From: Myxococcaceae bacterium
GTDB taxonomy: Bacteria > Myxococcota > Myxococcia > Myxococcales > Myxococcaceae
NCBI GenBank assembly: GCA_019686135.1
Contig: JADGHL010000017.1
Coordinates: 1-56,086 of the forward strand
DNA length: 56,086 nucleotides
Direction: 5' to 3'
The notes beneath the pieces were generated by a model, which saw only the letters and a program-made list of their open reading frames with translations, was not told where the DNA came from and searched no databases. The translations under genes were made by a program, and so were the position numbers. This document shows, piece after piece, positions 17,935-27,100 of this stretch (within the stretch, counting starts at the first letter, position 1; each line of letters begins with the position of its first letter).

Positions 17935-19104
17935 ATGACGCCGACCCGCTCGATCCTCTTCTACACGGCCGCCGCCGCGCTCATCCTCATCCCGGGCTGC
18001 AAGAAGAGCGAAGAGCGGTCCGCCTCCGAGAAGCCCGCGGGGACCGTGTTGAAGGTCGGCATCGTCACCGACGTCGGTGGGCGGGGCGATCAGTCGTTCA
18101 ACGACTCGGCGCTGCGCGGGCTGGAGCTGTGGGCCGCGGGGAAGAAGTACACCGGCACAGGCTACGTGGACACCACGCCGGCCGAGGTGAAGGCGACGCT
18201 TCCGCCGGATCTGGCCGCGCGGACGCCGCCGATCGAGAAGCTCCCGGGCGTCACTCCGCTCGTTTTACAGAGCCGCGCGCAGGAGGACTACGAGCCCAAC
18301 CTGCAGCTGCTCGCGGACCAGGGCGCAGGGTTGATCATCGGCACCGGATTCATGCTGGAGAACGCGATCGAAGCCGCGGCGAAGCGGAACCCGGATTCGA
18401 AGTTCCTGCTCATCGACAGCCCGCTGTTGGATGCGGCGGGCAAGCCCTTCACGCTGCCCAACGTCCGCACGGTGGTGTTCAAGGAGGAGGAGGGCAGCTT
18501 CCTGGTGGGCGCGATGGCCGGGCTGGTGTCGAAAGACGGCCGCGTGGGCTTCGTGGGCGGGATGGAGATTCCGCTCATCAAGAAGTTCGAGGCCGGCTTC
18601 AAGGCCGGCGTGCGGACCACGCGGCCGGAGGCGACCGTGCTCACCGCATACACCGGCAGCTTCAACAACGTCGCCGCGGGCAAGCAGGTCGCTCAGGATC
18701 TGATCGCCAAGGGCGCGGACGTGGTGTTCCACGCCGCCGGATCCGACGGGCTGGGGGTCATCCAGGCGGTGAAGGACGCGCGCGCGGCCGGCAGGCAGGT
18801 CTACGCGATCGGCGTGGACTCCGATCAATCGCACGTCGCGCCCGACGCGGTGCTCACCTCCATGGTCAAACGCGTGGACCTCGCGGTCTACGAGACGGTG
18901 CGCGACCTGGCCGCCGGCCGGTTCACCGCTGGGGACGCGGCGTGGGGCCTCAAAGAGGGCGGGGTCACCTATGCGCCGGTGCGGATCGACTTCCCCCAGC
19001 GGGCGGCGGTGCTGGAGAAGGTCGAAGATCTCCGCCGGCAGATCATCGAAGGTAGCATTCGCGTGCCGGCGACGGATGCCGATCTCGCGAGCTTCAAGCC
19101 CTGA
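17935..19104 (+). CDS. BmpA/PnrA-type nucleoside-binding lipoprotein
   Basis: 389 aa. The signal peptide ends in the lipobox LIPGC (Cys about 22). The mature protein has the BMP family pattern: KVGIVTDVGGRGDQSFNDSA at the N-terminus, QLLADQGAGLIIGTGF, FLLIDSP, FKEEEGSFLVGAMAGL, GRVGFVGGMEIPLIKKFEAGF and VVFHAAGSDGLGVIQA, followed by GVDSDQ. BmpA/PnrA proteins bind purine and pyrimidine nucleosides in the periplasm for an ABC importer. About 50 residues between the first strand and the SRAQEDY segment are longer than in compact homologues. It is first in a four-gene operon with ATPase and two permeases, each overlapping. Confidence 0.93.
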   Translation: MTPTRSILFYTAAAALILIPGCKKSEERSASEKPAGTVLKVGIVTDVGGRGDQSFNDSALRGLELWAAGKKYTGTGYVDTTPAEVKATLPPDLAARTPPIEKLPGVTPLVLQSRAQEDYEPNLQLLADQGAGLIIGTGFMLENAIEAAAKRNPDSKFLLIDSPLLDAAGKPFTLPNVRTVVFKEEEGSFLVGAMAGLVSKDGRVGFVGGMEIPLIKKFEAGFKAGVRTTRPEATVLTAYTGSFNNVAAGKQVAQDLIAKGADVVFHAAGSDGLGVIQAVKDARAAGRQVYAIGVDSDQSHVAPDAVLTSMVKRVDLAVYETVRDLAAGRFTAGDAAWGLKEGGVTYAPVRIDFPQRAAVLEKVEDLRRQIIEGSIRVPATDADLASFKP

Positions 19105-20585
19105 TCTCCCTGCGGCACATCACCAAGCGGTATGGCGCGACGCTCGCGCTGGACGACGTCTCGCTCGAGCTCGGCCGGGGCGAGCTGGTCGCGTTGGTGG
19201 GCGAGAACGGCGCGGGTAAGTCCACGCTGATGAACGTGCTGTCCGGGCTCTACCGCCCGGATGCGGGCGAGGTGTGGATCGACGGCACGCAGGTCCACTT
19301 CCGCGGCCCGGGTGACGCCATCCGCCGCGGCATCGGGATGGTGCACCAGCACTTCATGCTCGTTCCACCGCTCACCGTTGCCGAGAACGTGGTGCTGGGC
19401 CGCGAGCCCACGCGGCGCGGGCTGCTGGATCTCGAGGCAGCGGTGGACCAGGTGGGCGAGACCTGCCGAAGGTTCGGGTTCAAGCTCGATCCGCGCGCCC
19501 GCGTGGAAGACCTGTCCGTCGGGTCCCAACAGAAGGTGGAGATCGTCAAGGCGCTCCACCGCGGCGCGCAGGTGCTGATCCTCGACGAACCGACGGCGGT
19601 GCTCACGCCGCAGGAGGCGGACGAGCTGGTCGCCGTGACGCGGTCGCTCGCCGCGGACGGACACACGGTGGTGTTCATCAGCCACAAGCTGCGCGAGGTG
19701 CTCTCGGTGGCGGAGCGGATCGTCGTCTTGCGCCGCGGCCGGAAGGCCGCCGAGGTCCGCGCCAGCGAGACCACGGCCGAGGCGCTGGCGGAGCTGATGG
19801 TCGGCGAATCGAATGCGGCCAAGGTCGCCTCGCAGGGCGCACGCGCACCAGCCGGACCGGTCGCGCTGCGCGGGGAGGCGATCGACGACGGCGTCGCGGT
19901 GCACGGCGTGTCCTTCACGGTGCGCGCGGGGGAGATCGTGGGAATCGCCGGCGTGGATGGGAACGGCCAGCGCGAGCTCGCGGAGATCCTCACCGGGCTC
20001 CGGCCGGCCTCCGGGTCGCTCCGGCTGATGGACACCGAGGTCCTGGGCGCCTCGCCCGGCGAGCTCCGCGCGCGCGGCCTGGGCCACGTGCCCGAGGACC
20101 GGCTGCTGCGCGCGATCGTCGGCCCGATGTCGGTGGAGGAGAACCTCGCGCTCGGGCGGCACGGGCGCCCGCCGTTTGCGCGCGGTCCGTTCATCGACTT
20201 CTCCGGCCGGCGCGCGCACGCGGCCTCGCTGCTGGAATCCTGGGACGTCCGCCCGCGCGATCCGTCACAGCGCATCGCCGCCCTCTCGGGCGGGAACCAG
20301 CAGAAGGCGGTGCTCGCGCGCGAGCTGGACGCGGATCCGAAGGTGCTGGTCGTGGTGCAACCCACACGCGGGCTGGACATCGCGGCGGTGCGCTCGGTCC
20401 ACGAACGATTGCGCGCGCATCGTGACCGCGGCGCCGCCATCCTCCTCGTCTCGCTCGATCTCGACGAGGTGCTGGCGCTCTCGGATCGGCTGTACGTCAT
20501 CTTCGGAGGACGGCTCTCCGTCGAACTGGCGCGCGAAGACTTCGACGAGCGGCGGATCGGCCGGATGATGTTGGGCGCCACATGA
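19101..20585 (+). CDS. Nucleoside ABC importer, tandem ATPase (RbsA/YufO type)
   Basis: 494 aa if started at the CTG at 19101, which overlaps the bmpA stop (CTGA). No ATG, GTG or TTG in frame lies between that stop and Walker A, so a rare CTG start with coupling is the simplest reading. Domain 1: GENGAGKST, LSVGSQQKVEI, LILDEPTAVLTP, ISHKL. Domain 2: degenerate Walker A (AGVDGNGQREL), LSGGNQQKAVLAREL and VVVQPTRGLD, with Gln where Glu is usual, as in YufO/NupO-like proteins. The protein energises uptake of nucleosides by the two downstream permeases. Confidence 0.9.
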   Translation: MISLRHITKRYGATLALDDVSLELGRGELVALVGENGAGKSTLMNVLSGLYRPDAGEVWIDGTQVHFRGPGDAIRRGIGMVHQHFMLVPPLTVAENVVLGREPTRRGLLDLEAAVDQVGETCRRFGFKLDPRARVEDLSVGSQQKVEIVKALHRGAQVLILDEPTAVLTPQEADELVAVTRSLAADGHTVVFISHKLREVLSVAERIVVLRRGRKAAEVRASETTAEALAELMVGESNAAKVASQGARAPAGPVALRGEAIDDGVAVHGVSFTVRAGEIVGIAGVDGNGQRELAEILTGLRPASGSLRLMDTEVLGASPGELRARGLGHVPEDRLLRAIVGPMSVEENLALGRHGRPPFARGPFIDFSGRRAHAASLLESWDVRPRDPSQRIAALSGGNQQKAVLARELDADPKVLVVVQPTRGLDIAAVRSVHERLRAHRDRGAAILLVSLDLDEVLALSDRLYVIFGGRLSVELAREDFDERRIGRMMLGAT

Positions 20586-21703
20586 AACGCGTCTTCCACG
20601 GCGCCCTGCCCTCGCTTCTGTCCATCGCCCTGGCGCTGGCGATCTGTTTCGTGGCGCTCGCGCTCAGCCGCAGCGACGTCCACCTCGCCACGGACGCGTA
20701 CGCGCAGATGATCTTCGGTGGGGTTGGCGACTTCCCCTCGTTCACCGAGAGCGGCCGCTGGGGCGTGCTCACGCGGCCCTGGGGCGAAAGCACCTCCCGC
20801 GCCGCGCTGCTCCTCCTCACGGGACTGTCCGTCGCCGTCGCGTTCTCGGTGGGGCTGTTCAACATCGGCGCGCAGGGACAGATGACGGTGGGCGCGCTGC
20901 TCGCAGCGGTCGTCGGCGCACACGTTTCCCTGCCCGCGGGGATTCATCCGCTGGTCGGACTGCTATGCGCCGCGCTCGCCGGCGCTGCGTACGGGTCGAT
21001 CGCGGCCGTACTCAAGGTCCGCCGCGGCGTGCACGAGGTGATCTCCACCATCATGCTCAACTGGATCGCGGTGAACCTGATCGAGAACTGGCTCGTGACC
21101 GGTCCGCTCCGGGCGCACTCCGAGGGCACGGTGTCGATCGCCGGCACCGATCAGATCCTTCCGACCGCGGAGCTCCCGCGGCTGCTTTCGGACGGGTCGC
21201 GGATCCACCTCGGATTTCCCATCGCCGTGCTGATTGCGCTGGCGCTGTGGGCCTGGCTGTCCCGGCTGCGCCACGGCTTCGAGACCCGCGCGGTGGGGCT
21301 GGGGCCGGAAGCGGCCCGGACGGCAGGAATCCCCGTGGAGCGGCGCATCTACCAGGCGATGGCGCTCTCCGGCGCGCTCGCCGGGCTCGCGGGCGGAGTG
21401 CTGGTGCTGGGCACAGAGTTCAGGTTCCCCGCCGTCCTCGGCGCGCCCTACGGGTTCGACGGGATCGCGATTGCGCTGATCGGCCAGAACCATCCGATCG
21501 GCGTGGCGGTGTCCGCGTTGTTCTTCGGAATCCTCCGCGCGGGCGGGACGCGGATGCAGCTTCTGGGCGTGCACAAGAGCTTCCCCGAGCTCATCCAGGG
21601 CCTGGCGCTCCTCTTCGTCGCGGCCCGCTACGTATGGCGGAAGCTCCTTTCTGGCCGCGCCGCGCGCCCCTCGCCCAGAAGCTCGGAGGTGCAGCGTGCT
21701 TGA
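20582..21703 (+). CDS. Nucleoside ABC importer permease 1 (YufP/NupP-like)
   Basis: 373 aa with 8-10 hydrophobic segments, of the BPD_transp_2 family. Motifs include LFNIGAQGQMTVGALLAA, GVHEVISTIMLNWIAVNLIENW and VERRIYQAMALSGALAGLAGG, typical of the long permease in BmpA systems. The ATG overlaps the ATPase stop (ATGA). The C-terminus ends in an Arg/Pro-rich cytoplasmic tail. It forms the membrane channel with the next gene's product. Confidence 0.92.
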   Translation: MKRVFHGALPSLLSIALALAICFVALALSRSDVHLATDAYAQMIFGGVGDFPSFTESGRWGVLTRPWGESTSRAALLLLTGLSVAVAFSVGLFNIGAQGQMTVGALLAAVVGAHVSLPAGIHPLVGLLCAALAGAAYGSIAAVLKVRRGVHEVISTIMLNWIAVNLIENWLVTGPLRAHSEGTVSIAGTDQILPTAELPRLLSDGSRIHLGFPIAVLIALALWAWLSRLRHGFETRAVGLGPEAARTAGIPVERRIYQAMALSGALAGLAGGVLVLGTEFRFPAVLGAPYGFDGIAIALIGQNHPIGVAVSALFFGILRAGGTRMQLLGVHKSFPELIQGLALLFVAARYVWRKLLSGRAARPSPRSSEVQRA

Positions 21704-22625
21704 GCTTCTGGAAGCGCTCGTGTGGTCGACGCTGGAGTTCGCGCCGGCGTTGATCTTCGCCGCGCTGGGAGCGGTCCTCTCCGAACGGTCGGGCACGGTG
21801 AACGTCGGCGTGGAGGGGATGATGCGCGTTGGCGCCTTCGCTGCGGCGGCGTTCGCGCTGGTGATGCCCACGCCGCTCGCGGTCCTCCTGGGCATGGCGG
21901 CCGGCGCACTGTTCGCGGCGATCCACGCCGTGCTCTGCATCTCGTGGCGGTCCGATCAGGTGATCTCCGGCATGGCGCTCAACCTGGTGGCGCTCGCGGG
22001 AATCACCTTTCTGCTCGAATCCATGTTCGGGCCCAGCACCTCGCCGTCGATCGCCCAGCTCGGGCGCTCGGGGTTCGGACCGCTCGCGCAGGTGCCGCTG
22101 TTGCGCGCGCTCAGTGGGCACACGGCGCTGACCTGGCTGGCGGCCGTTTTGGCGCTGGCGTTCCACCTCGTCCTTGGGCGCACACCGGTAGGCCTGCGGA
22201 TCCGGGCAGTGGGCGAGAAGCCGTCTGCCGCGGCGACCGTCGGAGTGGACGTGATCCGGCTGCGCTATTTGTGCGTCATCGGCAGCGGCGCGCTCGCCGG
22301 CCTCGGGGGCGCCGCGCTCTCCACTGCGACGCTGGACCGCTTCGAGCACAACATGCCCGCCGGACTGGGCTTCATGGCGGTGGCGGCCATGGTGTTCGGA
22401 CGCTGGTCACCGCTGGGCGCGTTCGGCGCCGCGGCGTTCTTCGCGTTCGGCCGCGCGGTGCAGATCGGCCTCGAGTCGTCGTTCCCCTCGGTGAGCGACG
22501 TCGTGCCCAAGGGCGTGCTGCTTGCGCTGCCCTACTTCCTCACTCTGGTCGTGCTGACACTGCAGGGGAAGAAGAGCCGGGCGCCGGCGGCGCTGGGCAC
22601 GCCGTGGGAGCCGGAGGCTCGGTGA
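21696..22625 (+). CDS. Nucleoside ABC importer permease 2 (YufQ/NupQ-like)
   Basis: 309 aa, GTG start at 21696 with GGAGG seven bases upstream, overlapping the previous gene by 8 nt. Hydrophobic throughout, BPD_transp_2 family. SERSGTVNVGVEGMMRVGAF is the hallmark of the short permease in this class. RSDQVISGMALNLVALAG, VGLRIRAVGEKPSAAATVGVDV and GLGFMAVAAMVFGRWSP follow. It completes the importer. The gene downstream is on the opposite strand, 15 bp away, so transcription probably ends here. Confidence 0.93.
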   Translation: MLELLEALVWSTLEFAPALIFAALGAVLSERSGTVNVGVEGMMRVGAFAAAAFALVMPTPLAVLLGMAAGALFAAIHAVLCISWRSDQVISGMALNLVALAGITFLLESMFGPSTSPSIAQLGRSGFGPLAQVPLLRALSGHTALTWLAAVLALAFHLVLGRTPVGLRIRAVGEKPSAAATVGVDVIRLRYLCVIGSGALAGLGGAALSTATLDRFEHNMPAGLGFMAVAAMVFGRWSPLGAFGAAAFFAFGRAVQIGLESSFPSVSDVVPKGVLLALPYFLTLVVLTLQGKKSRAPAALGTPWEPEAR

Positions 22626-22640
22626 ACCTCCGTCTGCCAT

Positions 22641-23210
22641 CTACCGTCGGCCGGTGGCTTCGGGCGCCCTCTGCCTTGAACGGGCGCTCCGCGTCCCGGC
22701 GGCGGCGCGGGTCGGGGCGGTGTTCGTCTTGCGCGCCCGGTCGGACAGGAAGTCGGCGATGCGGCTGTCGGCCTTGCGGAGCCGGCGCGAGAGCAGCCGG
22801 CAGATGTTCTGCAGGACGATCACGTACGCGTACTGATCCTCCTGGAACAGCTTCCACAGGTCGAGGTTGGTGAGCGACCACACGGTGGCCTTCTGGACGA
22901 CGACCACCGTGGCGCTCCGTGGCTCCAGCTCCACCAGCGCCATCTCGCCGAAGCACTCGCCCGGGCCGAGCCGGACGATCGGCACCGGCTGCCCCTCTGC
23001 GTTCGAGCGCCGCACCTCCACTTCGCCGGACTCGAGCACGTACATCGTCCGGCCCAGCTCGCCCTCGGAGAAGAGCGTCTCGCCGCGGTTGTACGTCTCG
23101 CGCTTGAGGACCTTGATCACGCTCTCGAGCGATCGGCCCTCCAGACCGCTGAGGACATCGACCTTCCGGAAGAAGTTGCGAAGAGATCGGGAAGGGAGGC
23201 TCTGGGCCAT
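22641..23210 (-). CDS. Cyclic nucleotide-binding domain protein
   Basis: 189 aa from the ATG at 23210 (MAQSLPSRSL). Residues about 15-130 form a CNBD/CRP-like beta-roll: ETYNRGETLFSEGELGRTMYVLESG, then VRLGPGECFGEMALVELEPRSAT, the phosphate-binding cassette with its FGEMALxExxxRSA pattern. The usual two glycines and Arg are there, so cAMP or cGMP binding is possible. There is no helix-turn-helix; a helical stretch (LQNICRLLSRRLRKADSRIADFL) and a basic Arg/Ala/Thr-rich tail follow. It is divergent from the OmpA lipoprotein gene with only 17 bp between starts. Confidence 0.88.
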   Translation of the reverse strand: MAQSLPSRSLRNFFRKVDVLSGLEGRSLESVIKVLKRETYNRGETLFSEGELGRTMYVLESGEVEVRRSNAEGQPVPIVRLGPGECFGEMALVELEPRSATVVVVQKATVWSLTNLDLWKLFQEDQYAYVIVLQNICRLLSRRLRKADSRIADFLSDRARKTNTAPTRAAAGTRSARSRQRAPEATGRR

Positions 23211-23227
23211 GGTAGAGGCAATCCACC

Positions 23228-24097
23228 ATGAAGCGACTCCTCTTGCCACTGTTCGCGCTCTCGCTCGGGTGCGCCTCCCAGGGGACCTTCGACGCGCTCA
23301 AGGCGGAGCAGGAGAAGACCCAGCAGGAGCTCGAGGCGCGCAACGCCACGGTGCGCGACTTTGAGCAGAAGACCGCGAAGCTGGAGAAGGACCTCGCCGC
23401 GGAGAAGCGGCGCGCGCAGGACCTCGAAGACACGCTCGCCGACGAACGCCGACGTTCGCAGGATCTCTCCGAGCGGATCGCCAGGCTGGAGAAGGACCTT
23501 GCCACCCAGCTCAAGGACCGCAGCACCCTGGAGGCCTCGGTCAACGACATGACCCTGGCGCTCGCGGAGCTGCAGCGCCGCAAGGAACAGGCGGAGGCGC
23601 GGATCGCCGAGTACCGGTCGCTGCTGGCCAAGTTCAAGTCGCTGATCGACGCTGGCAAGCTCAAGGTGAAGATCGTGGATGGCCGCATGGTGGTGGTGCT
23701 CGCCACCGACGTGCTCTTCAGCTCCGGGTCGGCCAGCCTCTCGCGCGACGGGAAGGCGGCCATCGCCGAGGTCGCCCAGCTCCTCGCGTCCATCCCCGAA
23801 CGCACCTTCCAGGTCGAGGGCCACACCGACAACGTGCCCATCTCCACCGCGCAGTACCCGTCGAACTGGGAGCTCGCCGCCGCGCGGGCGATCACCGTGC
23901 TCAAGACCATGGTCGAGGCCGGCATGCCCGCCAACCGCATCAGCGCCGCGTCCTTCGCCGACTCCCGGCCGGCCGCATCGAACGACACGCCGGAAGGCCG
24001 GGCGCAGAACCGGCGCATCGAGATCACCATCGTCCCCGACCTCTCGGCGCTTCCGGGCTTCGACGAGCTGCAGCGGGTCGAGAACGGCGCGATGTGA
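23228..24097 (+). CDS. OmpA-family peptidoglycan-associated lipoprotein with coiled coil
   Basis: 289 aa. The signal peptide ends in LSLGC (Cys about 15). Residues 20-135 are a continuous coiled coil rich in Glu/Lys/Ala. The OmpA domain follows: VLATDVLFSSGSASLSRDGKAAI, VEGHTDNVPI and GRAQNRRIEITI, with the Asp and Arg that bind diaminopimelate in peptidoglycan. The architecture resembles MotB/Pal-like cell wall anchors; the absence of a transmembrane segment and the lipobox put it in the outer membrane. It likely tethers the envelope. Confidence 0.92.
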   Translation: MKRLLLPLFALSLGCASQGTFDALKAEQEKTQQELEARNATVRDFEQKTAKLEKDLAAEKRRAQDLEDTLADERRRSQDLSERIARLEKDLATQLKDRSTLEASVNDMTLALAELQRRKEQAEARIAEYRSLLAKFKSLIDAGKLKVKIVDGRMVVVLATDVLFSSGSASLSRDGKAAIAEVAQLLASIPERTFQVEGHTDNVPISTAQYPSNWELAAARAITVLKTMVEAGMPANRISAASFADSRPAASNDTPEGRAQNRRIEITIVPDLSALPGFDELQRVENGAM

Positions 24098-24192
24098 CGC
24101 TTCGCGCCGCACGGTGCAGAGATGTGGAGCATCTGTGGAGCGGACGGAAAAGCGCCGGCGCTCGATGAGTCTGCGCTGGCATTTTTCGCCGC

Positions 24193-24996
24193 ATGTTCGT
24201 GTCCGGACCGGACTTCCTCTCCATCTTCCCCGTGGCGTTTCTGGCCGTGCTCACACGGAGCGGGCTGGTCGTCGGCGCCGCGACACTCCTCCTCCGCACG
24301 CGCCTGTGGCAGGCCCGGCGCATCTACCAGCGCGGGTTCGGTGACAAGCAGCTGCGCACCGAAGCGCGCGCTGCGGCCGTGGTGGTGATCGCTGACGCCG
24401 CGGCGTTCGCGTTCGTCCGTTCCGGGGGCTGGCTTCCATTCTCGAAGCCCACGCCCGGCCGGACGCTCTTCACGGTGGCGCTGCTGTTCGCCTGGTACGA
24501 GCTGTGGTTCTACGCCACGCACCGGGTGATGCACACGCGGCGGCTCTACCGGATCCACGCGCACCATCACCTCGCGAAGGTCACCCACCCGATCTCGTCG
24601 CTCAACTTCGGGCTGGTGGAGCGCGGCATCCTGCTCGTGGGTTTCCTGGGTTTCGCCGCGCTCGCCGCCCGCGTGGTGCCGATCACCCTGCCCGGGCTGG
24701 TCACGTACATGATGCTCAATTACGTGCTCAACGTCTGGGGGCACCTCAACGTCGAGCTTCTGCCCGCAGGCTATGGGCGTTCGTGGATGGCGCGGCTGTT
24801 CATCTCCACCACCTTCCACGCCCTGCACCACGCCCGCTACACCGGGCACTACGGGCTGTTCACGCCGGTGCTGGACCGCCTCTTCGGCACCGTCTTCGAG
24901 GACTACCCGGAGGTGCACGCGCGCGCGGCGACGGGCAACGGGCTCACGACCATGGGCGAACGGGTGCGGACGGCAGCGCCGCCCCCGATCTCATAG
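24193..24996 (+). CDS. Sterol desaturase/fatty acid hydroxylase superfamily protein
   Basis: 267 aa integral membrane protein with four or five hydrophobic segments. The di-iron histidine boxes are visible: HRVMHT (HX3H), HAHHH, and HALHH near the C-terminus, plus HLNVE. The family hydroxylates or desaturates lipids or carotenoids, using molecular oxygen. The substrate is not evident; myxobacteria make unusual lipids and some sterols, so a lipid target is likely. It converges with the MnmD-like gene, with a 6-bp overlap of 3' ends. Confidence 0.9.
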   Translation: MFVSGPDFLSIFPVAFLAVLTRSGLVVGAATLLLRTRLWQARRIYQRGFGDKQLRTEARAAAVVVIADAAAFAFVRSGGWLPFSKPTPGRTLFTVALLFAWYELWFYATHRVMHTRRLYRIHAHHHLAKVTHPISSLNFGLVERGILLVGFLGFAALAARVVPITLPGLVTYMMLNYVLNVWGHLNVELLPAGYGRSWMARLFISTTFHALHHARYTGHYGLFTPVLDRLFGTVFEDYPEVHARAATGNGLTTMGERVRTAAPPPIS

Positions 24997-25836
24997 GGCG
25001 GGGACGATCGCGCGCGTGATGAGCGCCTCCTCCTCCGCCGAGAGCGTGTCGCGCCCCCACGGTGCCCGCGCAGAGCTCCGCTGCCAGCGTTCGAGCCACC
25101 GGGGGCCGAGCGGATTCGACAAAAGCGCCCGGCGCGTTGCCGCAACGGTCGTCTCCTTCTTGAACCCGGTCGCCGCGCCTACGCCGACGTTCCAGCCGCC
25201 CAGCAGCATCGACGCGCGCGTCCGCGTCGACGCGCTGTAGGTCGCCAAGAGGCAACCGCGTTCGTCCTGACGCGCCCGGCTGCGAAGGAGCGCGAACGCC
25301 TCCGGCGTCCACAGCGCGGGGTTCGTCTCCGGGGAGAACGGATCGTGGAAGATGAGCTCGGCCCGCGCCTTTTCGCTCTCGAGCGCCTTCAGCGCATCTC
25401 CGGGGCGCAGCGTCCAACGCACGCCGTCCTCCTCCCACACGCCCTGGTCGAGCAGCGTGCGCGCCGCGTCCGCCAGAGGGCGGAGGAACGGAAAACCCTC
25501 GGGATCGTCGAGCGCGAGCTTTAGGGGCTCCGTGTCCACCTCGAAGCTGAGGAGCTCGAGCGTTCGCCGCCTTCCGCCGCCGCACGAGCGGGCGCAGGTG
25601 ATGGCGGCGGCCGCGTTCGCCGCGCCACCCAGTCCGACGTCGAAGATCACGAGCGGCTCCCCGGCGCCGTCGCACAGCCGCTCACGGAGGTGGAGCTGGT
25701 CGACGTAGAGCGCGCACGCCTCCGCCCACGGGCCCACCGCCGGGTGCATCACCTCTCCGCTGCGCCGTTCGCGGATCGCCCGGGTGCCCGAATGGAGCGT
25801 CACGAGCTCGAAGCGTTCGCCCTTCAGTCGTCCCAT
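24991..25836 (-). CDS. MnmD-like tRNA 5-aminomethyl-2-thiouridine methyltransferase
   Basis: 281 aa from the ATG at 25836. It matches the methyltransferase half of MnmC (MnmC_N/DUF752): FDVGLGGAANAAAAI is the SAM-binding glycine loop, FEVDTEPLKLAL follows, and LIFHDPFSPETNPALWTPEAF corresponds to the family's D-x-F-x-P-x-x-N-P-x-x-W-T motif. The FAD oxidase half of MnmC is absent, as in stand-alone MnmD proteins. It would methylate the wobble uridine of tRNA. The start overlaps the end of tgt by 13 nt, so the two wobble-modification genes are probably co-translated. Confidence 0.8.
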   Translation of the reverse strand: MGRLKGERFELVTLHSGTRAIRERRSGEVMHPAVGPWAEACALYVDQLHLRERLCDGAGEPLVIFDVGLGGAANAAAAITCARSCGGGRRRTLELLSFEVDTEPLKLALDDPEGFPFLRPLADAARTLLDQGVWEEDGVRWTLRPGDALKALESEKARAELIFHDPFSPETNPALWTPEAFALLRSRARQDERGCLLATYSASTRTRASMLLGGWNVGVGAATGFKKETTVAATRRALLSNPLGPRWLERWQRSSARAPWGRDTLSAEEEALITRAIVPAL

Positions 25837-26978
25837 CGCGCCTTCAGCTCGCGATAGAGCGCCTCGAAGGTGCCGGCGAGGATCGCCGCGCGCATCCGGC
25901 GCATCAGAAGCTGGTAGTGCCGCAGGTTGTGGATGCCGATGAGGCGGGCGCCGAGGTGGTGCTTCCCCTTCATCAGATGGTGGATGTACGCGCGGGAGAA
26001 GCGCGCGCACACCATGCAGTCGCACTCCGAATCCAGCGGCTCATCCGCCAGCCGGTACTCGGTACGCACCAGCCGGATCTTCCCCGCGAACGTGTACGCG
26101 TAGGACTGCTGCGCCATCTTCCCGGGGAGGATGCAGTCGAACATGTCGACGCCGCGACGCACCGCCTCGACGAGGTCGATCGGCGTGCCCACGCCCATCA
26201 GGTAGCGCGGACGATCCGTGGGCAACAGCCCCGTGACCAGCTCGGCCATCGCCTCGCGCTCCGCCCGCGTCTCCCCCACCGCCAGCCCGCCGATGGCAAA
26301 CCCGTCGAACGGGTGCGCGGTGAGGAACGCCGCGCTCTCGCGCCGGAGCTTTTCGTGCACGCCGCCCTGGACGATGGCGAACAGCGCCTGCGTCGTGTCG
26401 CCCACATCGCGCGCCTTGAGGCTGCGCAGCGCCCACCGGTGGGTGCGCTCCATCGCCGCCAACGTGGTGTCGAAGTCGCTGGTCGAGTCGATGCAGACGT
26501 CGAGCACCATCATGATGTCCGAACCGATGGCCTGCTGGACCTCAATGCTCTTCTCCGGCGAGAGCAGGTGCCTCGAGTTGTCGACGTAGCTTCGGAAGTG
26601 CGCGCCCTTCTCGGAGATCTCCCGGTCGCCGGGGAGCGAGAAGATTTGGAAGCCGCCCGAATCCGTGAGCACCGGCCGGTCCCAGTCCATGAACCGGTGG
26701 ATGCCCCCGAACCGGCGCAACACCTCCACGCCCGGCCGCAGCATCAGGTGGTACGTGTTGCCCAGCATGATGGGCGCGTCCACCAGGTCGCGCACCTCGG
26801 CGGGAGAGAGGTGCCGGACGTGCGCGTGGGTCCCCACCGCCATGAACGCCGGGGTCGGCACGGTCCCCCGCCGGGTGTGCAGGAGACCGGCCCGGGCGCC
26901 GGTGGGGTCGACGGCGGCCAGCTCGAAGCCGAGCGGCGGGTCACGGACGAGGTGCAGCGGCTTCGAAGAGGGGCTCAC
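25824..26978 (-). CDS. tgt: Queuine/preQ1 tRNA-ribosyltransferase
   Basis: 384 aa, GTG start at 26978. It exchanges guanine-34 of GUN tRNAs for preQ1. Key motifs are GTHAHVRHL, LGNTYHLMLRPG, TDSGGFQIFSL (base-binding Asp), AIGGLAVGE, VDMFDCILP (nucleophilic Asp) and CDCMVC plus a later His for zinc. The segment after FDC reads PGKMAQQSYAYT, whereas most bacterial enzymes have T-R-x-A-R-x-G there. Thus it belongs to a divergent subgroup or has altered RNA contacts. The MnmD-like gene follows, with overlap. Confidence 0.94.
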   Translation of the reverse strand: MSPSSKPLHLVRDPPLGFELAAVDPTGARAGLLHTRRGTVPTPAFMAVGTHAHVRHLSPAEVRDLVDAPIMLGNTYHLMLRPGVEVLRRFGGIHRFMDWDRPVLTDSGGFQIFSLPGDREISEKGAHFRSYVDNSRHLLSPEKSIEVQQAIGSDIMMVLDVCIDSTSDFDTTLAAMERTHRWALRSLKARDVGDTTQALFAIVQGGVHEKLRRESAAFLTAHPFDGFAIGGLAVGETRAEREAMAELVTGLLPTDRPRYLMGVGTPIDLVEAVRRGVDMFDCILPGKMAQQSYAYTFAGKIRLVRTEYRLADEPLDSECDCMVCARFSRAYIHHLMKGKHHLGARLIGIHNLRHYQLLMRRMRAAILAGTFEALYRELKARWDD

Positions 26979-27100
26979 GCCGGCGCACCTCTAACACGCC
27001 CGCCGCGGGCGAAGCCTTTTTCGGAAGAACGGAGCGTGCGCATGCCTTCCCGCCCGCCGGGAACATGGTATGGGCAACGCCTCGTTCCAACCGGGTCACC

